From contig JAFBAK010000245.1 of assembly GCA_019247795.1 (NCBI GenBank), forward strand, positions 1 to 64,000: 64,000 nucleotides of DNA. The letters run 5' to 3'. How positions within the stretch are numbered: the stretch's first letter is position 1; each line of letters opens with the position of its first letter. Both the position numbers and the translations under genes were made by a program. Source of the stretch: Hyphomicrobiales bacterium. Lineage in GTDB: Bacteria; Pseudomonadota; Alphaproteobacteria; Rhizobiales; Beijerinckiaceae. Below are positions 28,138 to 38,273 of the stretch, piece after piece. The notes below the pieces were generated by a model. It searched no databases and had not been told where the DNA came from. It saw only the letters and a program-made list of their open reading frames with translations.

Positions 28138-30042
28138 GTGCAATCGATCAGCCGCTTTTGGAAGCTGTGCCTCTTTGCTCTTCGTGCGATCCGCGTCGGG
28201 CTCGCGATGCTCGCGAGGGACCCTGCACGGACCCTGACGTTGTTTCGGGACATGCGCGCACAAGGCCTAGTGGAGGTCAAGGCCCGTTTTTCCGAGGTTC
28301 CACGTTACCGTGAATGGGTCGAGCTTTACGACCGCTTCGACCACGAAGAGGCCGAAAAAATCCGGGCCTTCCTGACGACTCTTCCGGTCAAGCCGAAATT
28401 CTCGGTTCTCGTGCCCGTTTACGAGACCGCGCCCAAAGAGCTCACAGAGATGATCGCCTCCGTGAAGGGGCAGATATACGATGATTGGGAGCTCTGCATC
28501 GCAGACGACGCGTCAAAGCAACCTCATATACGCGCGATCTTGGAGTCCGAGGCGAGTAGCGACCCCCGCATCAAGCTCGTATTCAGAACTGAGAACGGCA
28601 ACATCTCCGCCGCGAGCAATTCAGCATTGGCGCTCGCCACCGGCGAATTCATTGTCTTACTCGACCACGACGACATCTTGGCCCCCCATGCACTTGCCCT
28701 TGTGGCGGACGCGATCAGCCGCCATCCCGATGCGGATATCCTCTACTCCGACGAGGACAAGCTCGACGCTCAGGGACACCGCTACGGCGCTTACTTCAAG
28801 CCCGACTGGAACCCGGAGCTTCTCTATGGCCAGAATTTCATCAGCCATCTCGGCGTCTATCGCTCGAGCCTGGTGCGGGAGCTTGGCGGCTTCCGAGTCG
28901 GCTTTGAGGGCAGTCAGGATTATGATCTCGCCTTGAGGGCGACCGCGGTTTCGAAAGGCAAAATCGTACACGTGCCTCATATTTTGTACCATTGGCGCGT
29001 CTACCCCGGCGCCGGCACGTTCACGTCCACTCAGATTGGTCGGGCCGTTCAATCTGCCCGCCAGGCAATCAAGGAGCAGCTCGCGGGACTGGGCGTAAAG
29101 GCGAGGGTCGTCGAGGGCGGCTACGGCTATCATCGCGTCATTCGCTCCGAGCCGGTGCAATGGCCGAAAGTCACCGTGCTCGTGAACCTGCGCGAATCCC
29201 ACCGTGCCCTTCGCGCTTGTATCCGCGGTTTGCTCGAGAAGACCGACTATCCGGAAATGGAAATCATCATCGTCGATTGCGGTGGCGGAGAGAACTCGGC
29301 TTTGCCGATCGAAATCCTGAACATGCGCAATCTCCAGATCGTGCGGGGCGCGCAGACCGACCTCGCCAAAATTTTCAATGAAACCGCGCGCGGCGCATCG
29401 GGCGAGATCATCCTCTTCCTGGACAGCGACATGTTGGTCGTCGAGGAAGGTTGGTTGAAGGAGATGGTATTGCTGGCGCGACACCCAGGTATCGGCGCCG
29501 TCGGCGCTCAGCGTCGTGCCCCCGATGGGAAAACTTGGCTCGGGGGAATGGTATTGGGGCTCGGTCAGGTCGCTGAACCGGCGTATGGCCGGCCGGCAAG
29601 CTCGCCGGCGTATTTCGGCAAACTGCTCCTGACGCAGGATGTATCTTGCGTCAGCTCGGCCTGCATGGCGGTGCCCCGCGCCGCCTTTGATGAGGTGGGC
29701 GGCTTCGACGAGAGCAATCTCGCGCCGAGCTTCAATGACGTCGAACTGTGCATGCGCCTGCGAAAGTTCGGCTACCGTATTATCTGGACTCCCTACGCGC
29801 GCCTTCACCACGGGAAGAAGAGAAAGCCGACAGCCTCAAGTGAAGATCAGGAAGTGCGCCGGAAGGAAATCGCCCATATTCGAGAGCGCTGGGGGAAGGT
29901 GCTCGATCGCGATCCCTTCTGGAATCCCAATCTTTCGCTGCACTCGAATTTCCCGCGAATCAGCTCGCCGCCGCGAATCACAAGACCCTGGCTGGCCAAA
30001 GATGCATGCGGGGACGAAGCCGAACGACAAAACATGTCGTAA
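28138..30042 (+). CDS. Tandem-domain family 2 glycosyltransferase, paralog of 985..2928
   Basis: KFSVLVPVYETAPKELTEMIASVKGQIYDDWELCIADDAS, LLDHDDILAPHAL, GSQDYDLALRA; C-terminus RWGKVLDRDPFWNPNLSLHSNFPRISSPPRITRPW matches the first protein. Confidence 0.88.
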   Translation: MQSISRFWKLCLFALRAIRVGLAMLARDPARTLTLFRDMRAQGLVEVKARFSEVPRYREWVELYDRFDHEEAEKIRAFLTTLPVKPKFSVLVPVYETAPKELTEMIASVKGQIYDDWELCIADDASKQPHIRAILESEASSDPRIKLVFRTENGNISAASNSALALATGEFIVLLDHDDILAPHALALVADAISRHPDADILYSDEDKLDAQGHRYGAYFKPDWNPELLYGQNFISHLGVYRSSLVRELGGFRVGFEGSQDYDLALRATAVSKGKIVHVPHILYHWRVYPGAGTFTSTQIGRAVQSARQAIKEQLAGLGVKARVVEGGYGYHRVIRSEPVQWPKVTVLVNLRESHRALRACIRGLLEKTDYPEMEIIIVDCGGGENSALPIEILNMRNLQIVRGAQTDLAKIFNETARGASGEIILFLDSDMLVVEEGWLKEMVLLARHPGIGAVGAQRRAPDGKTWLGGMVLGLGQVAEPAYGRPASSPAYFGKLLLTQDVSCVSSACMAVPRAAFDEVGGFDESNLAPSFNDVELCMRLRKFGYRIIWTPYARLHHGKKRKPTASSEDQEVRRKEIAHIRERWGKVLDRDPFWNPNLSLHSNFPRISSPPRITRPWLAKDACGDEAERQNMS

Positions 30043-30171
30043 CTTGTTCCGTTCTCTCGAGACCGATCCACCCATTTAGCCTCCGAGCAATTGCCCACCT
30101 GTCGCTTTTTCCTTATGCGCTCTTCGAGCTCTCCCCTGACGAGCTCCGTGCGACGCCACAGGTGATCTCCC

Positions 30172-31089
30172 ATGGCCAGCCGCTACCAAGGCCCGATTAT
30201 CGATGCCCACCATCATTTGTGGGACATAGCGCTCGGTCGGCATCCCTGGCTCACTTCCGATGACAGCGCGATCAAGGCGCTCGGCGAGATCGCTTATCTG
30301 CGGCAGAACTATCTCGTTGAAAATTTGATTGCGGATATCGGGCCGCAACAGGTGGTCGGATCCGTGTATGTCGAGGCGGCATGGGATCGTGCAAGACCTC
30401 CCATCGAAGAGGTGCAATGGCTCGAAAACCTGAAACGGCCGGCTCGCATCGCATCGCGCTGTGTCGCCTGGGCGCCGCTGAGGTCGGCGGAGGCCGCCGC
30501 GTCGCTGGACGGACTCGCCGAGCACAGCGGCGTCGTCGGCATTCGCGAGGTCGTCCGATGGCATCCAGATCCCGCCAAGCGTTGGACCGACGCCGGTATT
30601 CTCGCTCATCCCGCGTGGCGACGAGGCTTCGAACATCTGCGCGCTCGCGGTTTTCTGCTCGAGCTCTTGATGAACCCGTACCAGGCAAACGACGTTGCCC
30701 AGCTCGCAGACGATTATCCCGATCAGATCATCGTGATCAATCATTGCGGCACGCCGATCGATCGCGATGTTGAAGGCCTGATGCGTTGGAAGCGCGGCTT
30801 GGCGCTCATGGGTGAACGTGAGAACATCGTGATCAAGCTCTCGAACTTCGGAGCTTACGGGAAGGATCGGAGCCTCGAGGCTCTGCGCGATACCGTCATG
30901 AACTGCATCGAGGCCTTCGGGACGGATCGCGCCATCTTCGGCAGCGATTTCCCCGTGGGTCGACGCAATATGTCGTATCAGGAAAGCTGCGAACGCTTCA
31001 AAGACATCATCGAGACCTTTTCGGCGCGTGAGCAACGTGCGCTCTTTCACGACAATGCGACCCGCTACTATCGTTTCGATGCGGCTTGA
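30172..31089 (+). CDS. Amidohydrolase 2 family (TIM-barrel metal-dependent hydrolase)
   Basis: PIIDAHHHLWDIALGRHPWL; VINHCGTP; AIFGSDFPVGRRNMSY. Confidence 0.85.
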   Translation: MASRYQGPIIDAHHHLWDIALGRHPWLTSDDSAIKALGEIAYLRQNYLVENLIADIGPQQVVGSVYVEAAWDRARPPIEEVQWLENLKRPARIASRCVAWAPLRSAEAAASLDGLAEHSGVVGIREVVRWHPDPAKRWTDAGILAHPAWRRGFEHLRARGFLLELLMNPYQANDVAQLADDYPDQIIVINHCGTPIDRDVEGLMRWKRGLALMGERENIVIKLSNFGAYGKDRSLEALRDTVMNCIEAFGTDRAIFGSDFPVGRRNMSYQESCERFKDIIETFSAREQRALFHDNATRYYRFDAA

Positions 31090-31125
31090 GGTCATTTCGG
31101 AGAGGGCGACCAAAAGGCGTACTCA

Positions 31126-32739
31126 ATGACAAAAGGTTTCTTTCGCGAAAGCACTCCCATGAAGCGACGTTCCTTTCTCGCATCTGTCCTAGCCGCAACG
31201 ACCATCGGGGCACCGAGCCTTGCGGCTCCTTCCACAAGCCGAGTGCTGAAATTCATTCCCCAAGCTGACCTCGCGGTGCTCGATCCGATTTGGACAACCG
31301 CTTATGTGACGCGCAACCACGCGTATCTCGTCTTCGACACGCTCTACGGCTGGGACGCGAGATTTGAAGCGAAGCCGCAGATGGTCGAGGGTCACACCGT
31401 CGAGAATGATGGCAAGGAGTGGCGGCTGACCTTACGCCGTGGCTTGCGCTTTCATGATGGCGAGCCAGTGCTGGCGAGCGATTGCGTCGCAAGCATCCTG
31501 CGCTGGGGTAAGCGCGACAATTACGGCCGCATGCTGATGGCCGCGACCGAGGACCTCTCCGCCCCCGATGATCGCACCCTGATCTTCCGGTTGCGGGAGC
31601 CCTTCCCGCAATTGCCGGACGCTCTCGGCAAGGCGACCAACAACATGGCGGCTATCATGCCGGCGAGGCTCGCCGCGACCGATCCGTTCCGTCAGGTGCC
31701 GGAGCTGATCGGCTCGGGGCCCTTCCGCTTCCAGGCCGATGAGCGGGTGGCTGGCGCGCAATATGTCTACGAACGCTTCGCCGATTATGTCCCACGTCCT
31801 GAAGGCTCGCCGAACTGGACGGCCGGGCCGAAAATCGTCAATTTCGACCGCGTTGAGTGGCATGTGTTGCCCGATGCTGCGACCGCCGCCTCGGCCTTGC
31901 GCTTGGGCGAAATGGATTGGTGGGAGCTTCCGCCACCAGACCTCGTCACGATGCTTCGAGCCGATCGTGCTCTCAAGGTGGAGGTGCAAGATCCCACCGG
32001 ATTTGTGGGCATTTTCCGAATGAACCATCTCAATCCGCCCTTCGACAATCCGGCCATTCGGCGTGCCCTGCTGGGCGGCATCGACCAGTCGGAATTCGTG
32101 GAGGCGGCAGGAGGCACCGACCCTTCGGGATGGAAAGACGGTGTCGGTTTTTTCTGCCCCGGCACACCCATGGCGAGCGATGTCGGAATGGAAGTGCTTT
32201 CCGCGCCGCGCGATCTTCTCAAGGTCAAAGAGGCGGTGAAGGCCGCAGGTTACGGCGGAGAAAAGATTGTCCTTCTCGGCGCGACCGATGTGCCGATCCT
32301 GAAGGCGATCGCCGACGTGACAGCCGATTTCATGCAGCGAGCCGGGTTCAACATCGACTACGTGGCCACCGATTGGGGGACCGTGGTGCAACGTCGGACC
32401 CGCAAGGATCCGGCGGACAAAGGCGGCTGGCATCTATACAGCAATTTCACTGGCGGCATGGATCAGACGACGCCGACCACGCACACCAATCTCTGGGCCG
32501 GCGGCAATGCGGCCCCCGGATGGCCGAGAAGCCCAAGAATCGAGGAGCTCAGTGCCGATTGGGTACGCGCACCCGATCAAGGCGCCCAGACGCGCATCGC
32601 GCAAGACATCCAACGCCAAGCCTTCATCGACGTGCCCTATATTCCGCTCGGGCAGATCGCGCAGCCCACCGCTTACCGTCGCGACCTCGCCGGAGTGATG
32701 CCTGGATCTGCGGTGTTCTGGAACGTGAAACGCGCCTAG
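31126..32739 (+). CDS. ABC transporter substrate-binding protein, family 5 (peptide/nickel type)
   Basis: Signal peptide MKRRSFLASVLAATTIGAPSLAA; DLAVLDPIWTTAYVTRNHAYLVFDTLYGWD; GKEWRLTLRRGLRFHDGEPV. Confidence 0.87.
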   Translation: MTKGFFRESTPMKRRSFLASVLAATTIGAPSLAAPSTSRVLKFIPQADLAVLDPIWTTAYVTRNHAYLVFDTLYGWDARFEAKPQMVEGHTVENDGKEWRLTLRRGLRFHDGEPVLASDCVASILRWGKRDNYGRMLMAATEDLSAPDDRTLIFRLREPFPQLPDALGKATNNMAAIMPARLAATDPFRQVPELIGSGPFRFQADERVAGAQYVYERFADYVPRPEGSPNWTAGPKIVNFDRVEWHVLPDAATAASALRLGEMDWWELPPPDLVTMLRADRALKVEVQDPTGFVGIFRMNHLNPPFDNPAIRRALLGGIDQSEFVEAAGGTDPSGWKDGVGFFCPGTPMASDVGMEVLSAPRDLLKVKEAVKAAGYGGEKIVLLGATDVPILKAIADVTADFMQRAGFNIDYVATDWGTVVQRRTRKDPADKGGWHLYSNFTGGMDQTTPTTHTNLWAGGNAAPGWPRSPRIEELSADWVRAPDQGAQTRIAQDIQRQAFIDVPYIPLGQIAQPTAYRRDLAGVMPGSAVFWNVKRA

Positions 32740-32889
32740 CCGAAAACTGACCCGGCAACACGGAAACATTTTTTACATGCGCTCTTGACGGCGGCAACCT
32801 CACGGTCTCGAGCCTATCATCCTCCCGAAGTAATCGCGCACGCGGTAACTTGAAGTTTGTGTGTCGCTCGTGTCTTGCGCGTTTCGGGG

Positions 32890-33888
32890 TCACCCGCTGA
32901 TGTACTTTTTGAGGACCGAGGCGCCGACCGTATATTTCGGATCGACCATGTTGCCGAGGCGAACGCGTCCTGCCTGGGTCAGAAACAAATAAGCATCGAG
33001 CTCCTCGAAACCATAATCCGCGACCATCCAGCGGATGAGTTCGCGATAGGCGATGCGGGCCGCATCTTCGAGCGGGCGAGCGCTGCCGATCGCCATGATG
33101 AACGTCTCCGTCTCGAGACGAGGTCCGGCGAAGCTCCACCCCTTGATTAGATCGACGCGGGCCGTGACGGTCGCGGCTTGCTCGACGGCGACACCGCAGA
33201 GCTCACCATCGCCTTGCGTCGCGTGGCAATCGCCAAGGTAGAGAAGCGCCCCTCTCGTATGGACCGGCAGATAAAGGATGGCGCCCGGCCCGATATCCGG
33301 AAGATCCATGTTGCCGCCATGATAATCGGGCTGCAGAGAAGAGATCGCCTCGATCTCGGGCGAGACGCCGATGGTGCCGATGAAAGGCTGATAGGGGAGA
33401 ACGATCTTCTCGTTCCAATGCACACCTTCCTTGTCGATGCGCATCTTTTTGACGCGTTCGGGCAAGGGAGGGTGAAGCATCGCGGTCATGCTCGTGCCCA
33501 CAAGTCCCCCGAATTCGGGGACAAGACACGTCGTTCCTGCAGGTTGGGCGCCGCGTGTCTCGACGGCTTTAATTTGCACCGCAAGGCAATCGCCTTTCTC
33601 GGCACCCTTCACGAAAATGGGCCCGCTTTGCGGATTGAGAAACGGAAACTTCAGCTTCTCACTCGGCTTGTCGCGTTCGGATTTTATGGCGCCCCCAAAG
33701 GCATCCAAGGTTTCGACCGAGATGCTGTCGCCAGGCTCGATTTCGAGCGCGGGAGTTGCATAAGGGCCGTAGACATAATGAAACTTGGCTTGCTTCGCCT
33801 CGCTCAGGATGTGCTGGACGCCAGATTTTCCGTGGGCGCTGCCGCGCCGCGCCATGATCGATTCTCGAACCCATGCCGGCTCGCTCAT
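32890..33888 (-). CDS. Acetamidase/formamidase family protein
   Basis: ALEIEPGDSISVETLDAFGG, GPIFVKGAEKGDCLAVQI, GTIGVSPE, HGGNMDLPDIGPGAILYLPVHTRGALLYLGDCHATQGDGELCG. Confidence 0.9.
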   Translation of the reverse strand: MSEPAWVRESIMARRGSAHGKSGVQHILSEAKQAKFHYVYGPYATPALEIEPGDSISVETLDAFGGAIKSERDKPSEKLKFPFLNPQSGPIFVKGAEKGDCLAVQIKAVETRGAQPAGTTCLVPEFGGLVGTSMTAMLHPPLPERVKKMRIDKEGVHWNEKIVLPYQPFIGTIGVSPEIEAISSLQPDYHGGNMDLPDIGPGAILYLPVHTRGALLYLGDCHATQGDGELCGVAVEQAATVTARVDLIKGWSFAGPRLETETFIMAIGSARPLEDAARIAYRELIRWMVADYGFEELDAYLFLTQAGRVRLGNMVDPKYTVGASVLKKYISG

Positions 33889-33924
33889 CTTGCTTCCTCC
33901 CGTTTTTTTCCGGAATGCCCTCGC

Positions 33925-34686
33925 CTAAAGCTGCACGCCGCGCGTCAGCGCTCCATCCACCACCAGATTGGTGCCGGTGATGAAGCTTGCGGCGGGACTC
34001 GCCAGGAACACGGCGGCATTGGCCATCTCCTGCGGCGTGCCCATTCGGCCGGTCGGATTGAGCGCGAGCGCCGTGCGATAAAGTTCGGGGTTGCCGTCCT
34101 TGATCTTGTTCCAGACGCCGCCTTCGAAATAGGTGTTGCCAGGCGACACGGTGTTGGCGCGGATGTTCTTCCCGGCGAGCTGATATGCGAGGCCTTGTGT
34201 GTAATGGATGAGCGCGGCCTTGAAGGCTCCGTAGGGACCGGCGGCGAAATCGATTTCGCGGCCGCTCACACTCGAGATTGTGACGATCGAGCCCGCGGAA
34301 CTCTTCTCCAGCCAAGGCATGGCCGCATTCACCAGGCGCACGCTATGCATGAGATCGACTTCGAAGCCACGACGCCAACCCTCTTCATCGCCGCTGATCG
34401 CAAGGGCGCTCACATTGGCGATGACGATGTCGATGCCCCCGAACGCGGCCGCAACCGCTTCGACCCAATTCTTCAATGCTTTGGCGTCGCCGACTTCGAC
34501 CACGTGACCCTGTGAGCGTCCGCCTTTCTTCGCGAGCGCCGCCGCCGTGACCTTCACCTCCTCGCCGTTGCGCGCGCAAATAGCGACATCGGCTCCCTCG
34601 CTCGCGAGGGTCTCGGCAATCGCTCGTCCGATGCCCTTCGTGCCGCCGGTCACGAGCGCTCGTAAACCCTTCAATCGAAGATCCAT
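33925..34686 (-). CDS. Short-chain dehydrogenase/reductase
   Basis: LRALVTGGTKGIGRAIAETLASEGADVAICARN; SSVSG; YGAFKAALIHYTQGLA; NTVSPGNTY. Confidence 0.9.
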   Translation of the reverse strand: MDLRLKGLRALVTGGTKGIGRAIAETLASEGADVAICARNGEEVKVTAAALAKKGGRSQGHVVEVGDAKALKNWVEAVAAAFGGIDIVIANVSALAISGDEEGWRRGFEVDLMHSVRLVNAAMPWLEKSSAGSIVTISSVSGREIDFAAGPYGAFKAALIHYTQGLAYQLAGKNIRANTVSPGNTYFEGGVWNKIKDGNPELYRTALALNPTGRMGTPQEMANAAVFLASPAASFITGTNLVVDGALTRGVQL

Positions 34687-34942
34687 CTCTCTCTCCCTCC
34701 ATGCCGATCAGCCGGCGACCTGTAACATTTCGGCGCGAGGAAATCGCCTCGTCAGGCCGTCAAGATTTCGCGCGCACTGCGAACGACTGCTGCTCTCGGA
34801 TGTTGCGACCACGTTCCTCGCTCGACGTTGCAAATAAGGCGCGGCGCCGCGCTGGTTATTGTCGTCCATCATTGCGAGTGACAGGTCGAAGAAAAGCCAT
34901 TTCGCGCTCCTGTTAAAATTTCGCTCCCACTGGCGGCTGAGG

Positions 34943-35749
34943 TCAGGCGAGCCAAATTTCACCCTTGCCGGAGACGGACATGTCGCCGGCGAGCCGACGC
35001 AACGGTCGCCTGAGCTTTCGGGCAAAGCCGAGACCGAGGCGCTCGAGCTCGGACGCGAGAAGCGACGCCGCCACCAATCGGTGCGAGCCGCAGTCGGCAA
35101 ACATCGGTGGAGCGAGGCAATCGCCGTCGATGAGGACGATCGTCCCCCGGCGCATGAGCGGCCCGGGCGCTCCCGTTAACCTGCCGCGAAGCACCAGAGT
35201 GCCGGCGATCATGCGGCTTCCGGCCTCTTTACCGCTTTTCCCTTCGACAACGAGAAGACCGCGGCGCAGCCTATGGCCGGCGCGGGGTCCGACATCGCCG
35301 CGCACGATTACGACGCCGCCCGACATGCCGGCCATCTCGCCGGGAAGCGGTCCTCCAAGATTGTCGCCGGCGTCACCGTCGATCTCGAGAAACCCGCCGG
35401 CGAGCCGCGAGGCCGCGCAAGGGCCAACATCGCCACGAATGTGCAGGCGGCCTCCTCGCATCAGCCTTCCGGCCTGGGCGCCCACCGGCCCATCCAGGAT
35501 GATCTCGCCCGAGGCCATTCCCGCGCCGACGAAGTCGAAGCGCTCCGACGCGCCTTCGAAGCGAAGCGACATGGGATCCCCCATGCGCAACCTGAAGATA
35601 TCTCCCACCTCGAGCGGGTCTTGCGAGAGATCCAGCGGAAGGCGAGCGATCGCCTTCTCGGAACGGCCTTGCAGATTTTCCGGAACGAGGCCCGAGAGAT
35701 CGATCCGCCGATCCGGATCCTTTTTGAGCGTGAGGATGAGCGGCCTCAC
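34943..35749 (-). CDS. fhcC: Formyltransferase/hydrolase complex subunit C (formylmethanofuran dehydrogenase subunit C-like)
   Basis: GXXGG-rich repeats (GPCAASRLAGGFLEIDGDAGDNLGGPLPGEMAGMSGGVVIVRGDVGPRAGHRLRRG) as in FwdC/FhcC. GTG start at 35749 overlaps the fhcD stop (GTGA). The ORF track start at 35926 is too early. Confidence 0.92.
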   Translation of the reverse strand: MRPLILTLKKDPDRRIDLSGLVPENLQGRSEKAIARLPLDLSQDPLEVGDIFRLRMGDPMSLRFEGASERFDFVGAGMASGEIILDGPVGAQAGRLMRGGRLHIRGDVGPCAASRLAGGFLEIDGDAGDNLGGPLPGEMAGMSGGVVIVRGDVGPRAGHRLRRGLLVVEGKSGKEAGSRMIAGTLVLRGRLTGAPGPLMRRGTIVLIDGDCLAPPMFADCGSHRLVAASLLASELERLGLGFARKLRRPLRRLAGDMSVSGKGEIWLA

Positions 35750-36654
35750 GGCAGCAGCTCTCGCAGGTGAAAGTGATGGCGGCCGAGCTTGCCGCCATAA
35801 TTGCCCGCGGAGACGCGGAGCGCGCCTTTTTCGGGCCCGAGACGGATGATGGCGGCAAGGCCCGCGCGCATCGCCCCGCCCACGGCTTCCGCGCTCAATC
35901 CATCGATGACGATCTCGAGCACACACCCGATCTCGGCACCGAGCTTCGACTTCGCCGCGCCTTTGAGGGTCGGGCAGTAGGCATCGTTCGTGGAAGCGAC
36001 GAGCGTCTTGTATTTCGATCCTACCTTCGAACCTGAGCGCACGATGCCGCCCGGGAAAGGCATAATGACATCATGCGCCGCATCGATGCGGCGCGCTGCC
36101 GCCTCGGCCGCCTTGAGAACGTTGCGCGGATGAGCGCCCATGATGATCAGGTTGCCTCCGCCGACTGCGGCCTTTGTCATCCCGATGACCGCCTCGCAAA
36201 CAAACTCTCCGTCCATGACGGGGATGCGCCAATAATGGCGTCCGCCGAACTTCTTGGAAATCTGCCAGCCATCGCCGAAGTAGCGCAGTGCGGCCCCGAG
36301 CTTGAGCTTTTCCTCGCTCTCGATCGCGCCGTAGCAGGCACTTCCGACGCTGGTGAGCACGCACTGCCCGACCCGCGTCAGCACCTGCTTTTGCAGCTCG
36401 CTCGTCGAGACGGCGAAGAGGAGGACACGCACGCCCGGCCTCCCATCCGGCGTTTCGGTGCCTGCGAGCTCGCGGTCGATGCCACCCTCGACACCGCATC
36501 CGATAACCGATGTCGCAAATCCGGTCATGGCTGTCGCGGCCTGGCGGGCCCATTCGGCGCTGTCCGCCGTGATGATCAGCGCCGTCGCGCGCATGTCGAA
36601 TGCTTCGGCGAAGCTGTTCTCGACCATGATGCCCTTGACGCTCATGTCGCGCAT
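35746..36654 (-). CDS. fhcD: Formylmethanofuran:tetrahydromethanopterin formyltransferase
   Basis: GIMVENSFAEAFDMRATALIITA, GCGVEGGIDRELAGTETPDGRPGVRVL, VGSACYGAI, NLIIMGAHPRNVLKAAEAA are Ftr/FhcD signatures. Confidence 0.97.
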   Translation of the reverse strand: MRDMSVKGIMVENSFAEAFDMRATALIITADSAEWARQAATAMTGFATSVIGCGVEGGIDRELAGTETPDGRPGVRVLLFAVSTSELQKQVLTRVGQCVLTSVGSACYGAIESEEKLKLGAALRYFGDGWQISKKFGGRHYWRIPVMDGEFVCEAVIGMTKAAVGGGNLIIMGAHPRNVLKAAEAAARRIDAAHDVIMPFPGGIVRSGSKVGSKYKTLVASTNDAYCPTLKGAAKSKLGAEIGCVLEIVIDGLSAEAVGGAMRAGLAAIIRLGPEKGALRVSAGNYGGKLGRHHFHLRELLP

Positions 36655-38273
36655 GGCACGTCCTCGAACGCCCCGAGAAAGCCTGGTGCCTCAGGCGGCA
36701 CCACGAAAAGACCTCGGGACATGCCATAGAGGCTCTCGTAATAGTCATCGAGCCTTCGGTCGACGGCGCGATCATAAGAAGGCGTGACGCTGAGCGTCTT
36801 GCCCGGCAACTCGCGCACGATGTCACCGTCACGCACAACCATCTCGCCGTTCTTCAAAACGAGATGAGCCGCGCGGAACATCGCCGCCCGGTCCTTCAGG
36901 TCGTGATAAACGGCGACGTCGGCGAGCGCCCCTTCCCCGAGATGCCCGCGATCCGAGAGGCCGAGCAATTTCGCGGGCGCTGAACGCGTCATCGTCGCGA
37001 TCTCGAAGAGGGAGTACTCGCGCGCTATCGATGGCAATGTGGTCACCGCGAGCGTCGATTTGGGCAAGGCGTCGAGCCATGCAGCACGCAGGTTGCGATC
37101 CATGAGCAAGGCAAAAAGCTCGGGATAGCATGTGAATGGCGCACCGTTCGGATGATCGGTCGTGAAGAAAACGCGGCGAGGATCCTCGATCAAAAGAAAA
37201 AGCTCGAGCCCTGCCGCCCACTGCACGGCATTCGTGAAGCTCGACTTGCGATAGGCGATCGGCACGATGCCGCCGCCATTGGAATCTCCATCGATGATGA
37301 TGCTCTTTCTCGGATGAGCAAACCCCGTCGCGGCGAACTGGCGCAGGACGTCCGAGGAAACCGTCACCGTTTGTCCGAACATGACTTGCCCGACATCGAT
37401 GCTGAGATGGGTCGCCTTGTTGACGGCTTCCGCGAGACGGGCTGCGGCGGAGGAAAAGCCGCGCTTTCCTTCGGTTCCGTAGCTGTAGAATTGCAGATGG
37501 GCGAGGTGGATCGGTAAGCCGTCGAATGCTGCAATCGTTTCGAGAGCCGTCTCGACATTGCCGGCGAGCCCGAGGTTGTTGCAATGAACGTGAAGCGGAT
37601 GGGGAACCCCGAGCGCGTGCACCGCCTGTTGAAGCGCGCTCACGATGGCGCGTGAGCTCACCCCGTAGGTGGGGACGACATCGTCAAGACCGAAGCTTCG
37701 CACATTGTGCTTGAACGCCATGGCGGCCCCGGCATTGATGACTTTGACGCCGAGCGCACGCGAGGAAGCGAGCATCGAACCGACATAGTCGCGGATGGCG
37801 CCCTCACCTTCCTTTTCGCGCATCAGCGAGAGCAGGAAATCGTCATTTCCGAGCACGGCCAGAATGGCCTTGTCGATGATCGGCGTGTCGGCAAGCTCTA
37901 GATGCGCGTGCAATGCCGTATGCGGAGCGATCGCGGGCTCGACGACGGTCGTGAAGCCCATCGTCGCATAGAGCCTTCCCGTTTCGATCGTGGACCAGCC
38001 GAGCTCGGTGAGCGGCGTCCGTGTTGGGCGCACGAGATGAGCCCGATGATATTCGGGCAGCAGCAGGCGCGCTGTGTTCACATTGGCGCCTGCGATGTGC
38101 GAGTGGATATCGATGGCGCCGGGCATGACGATCTTTCCGGCGACATCGAAGTTTTCGTCCGCTCGGCCTCCGGGCGGCGGCGCGACGACGCGCGCGCCCT
38201 CGATCCACAGATCGACGATCTCGTCCCTGCCATGAGCCGGATCGATGACGCGCCCACCCGCGAGCCTGATCAT
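36642..38273 (-). CDS. fhcA: Formyltransferase/hydrolase complex subunit A (formylmethanofuran dehydrogenase subunit A-like amidohydrolase)
   Basis: MIRLAGGRVIDPAHGRDEIVDLWIEGARVV...MPGAIDIHSHIAGANVNTARLLLPEYHRAH. ATG at 38273 overlaps the fhcB stop (ATGA). ORF start at 38600 is an artefactual extension. Confidence 0.96.
   Translation of the reverse strand: MIRLAGGRVIDPAHGRDEIVDLWIEGARVVAPPPGGRADENFDVAGKIVMPGAIDIHSHIAGANVNTARLLLPEYHRAHLVRPTRTPLTELGWSTIETGRLYATMGFTTVVEPAIAPHTALHAHLELADTPIIDKAILAVLGNDDFLLSLMREKEGEGAIRDYVGSMLASSRALGVKVINAGAAMAFKHNVRSFGLDDVVPTYGVSSRAIVSALQQAVHALGVPHPLHVHCNNLGLAGNVETALETIAAFDGLPIHLAHLQFYSYGTEGKRGFSSAAARLAEAVNKATHLSIDVGQVMFGQTVTVSSDVLRQFAATGFAHPRKSIIIDGDSNGGGIVPIAYRKSSFTNAVQWAAGLELFLLIEDPRRVFFTTDHPNGAPFTCYPELFALLMDRNLRAAWLDALPKSTLAVTTLPSIAREYSLFEIATMTRSAPAKLLGLSDRGHLGEGALADVAVYHDLKDRAAMFRAAHLVLKNGEMVVRDGDIVRELPGKTLSVTPSYDRAVDRRLDDYYESLYGMSRGLFVVPPEAPGFLGAFEDVPCAT

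Noticed and set aside
28657-29811. Minus-strand ORF of 384 aa
   Set aside because: Antisense to the tandem GT2 gene with clear motifs; composition-driven.
30076-31113. Minus-strand ORF of 345 aa
   Set aside because: Antisense to the amidohydrolase; no family motifs.
31432-32433. Minus-strand ORF of 333 aa
   Set aside because: Antisense to the solute-binding protein; His/Arg-rich shadow translation.
33178-34515. Plus-strand ORF of 445 aa
   Set aside because: Runs antisense across both the formamidase and SDR genes, which are well supported.
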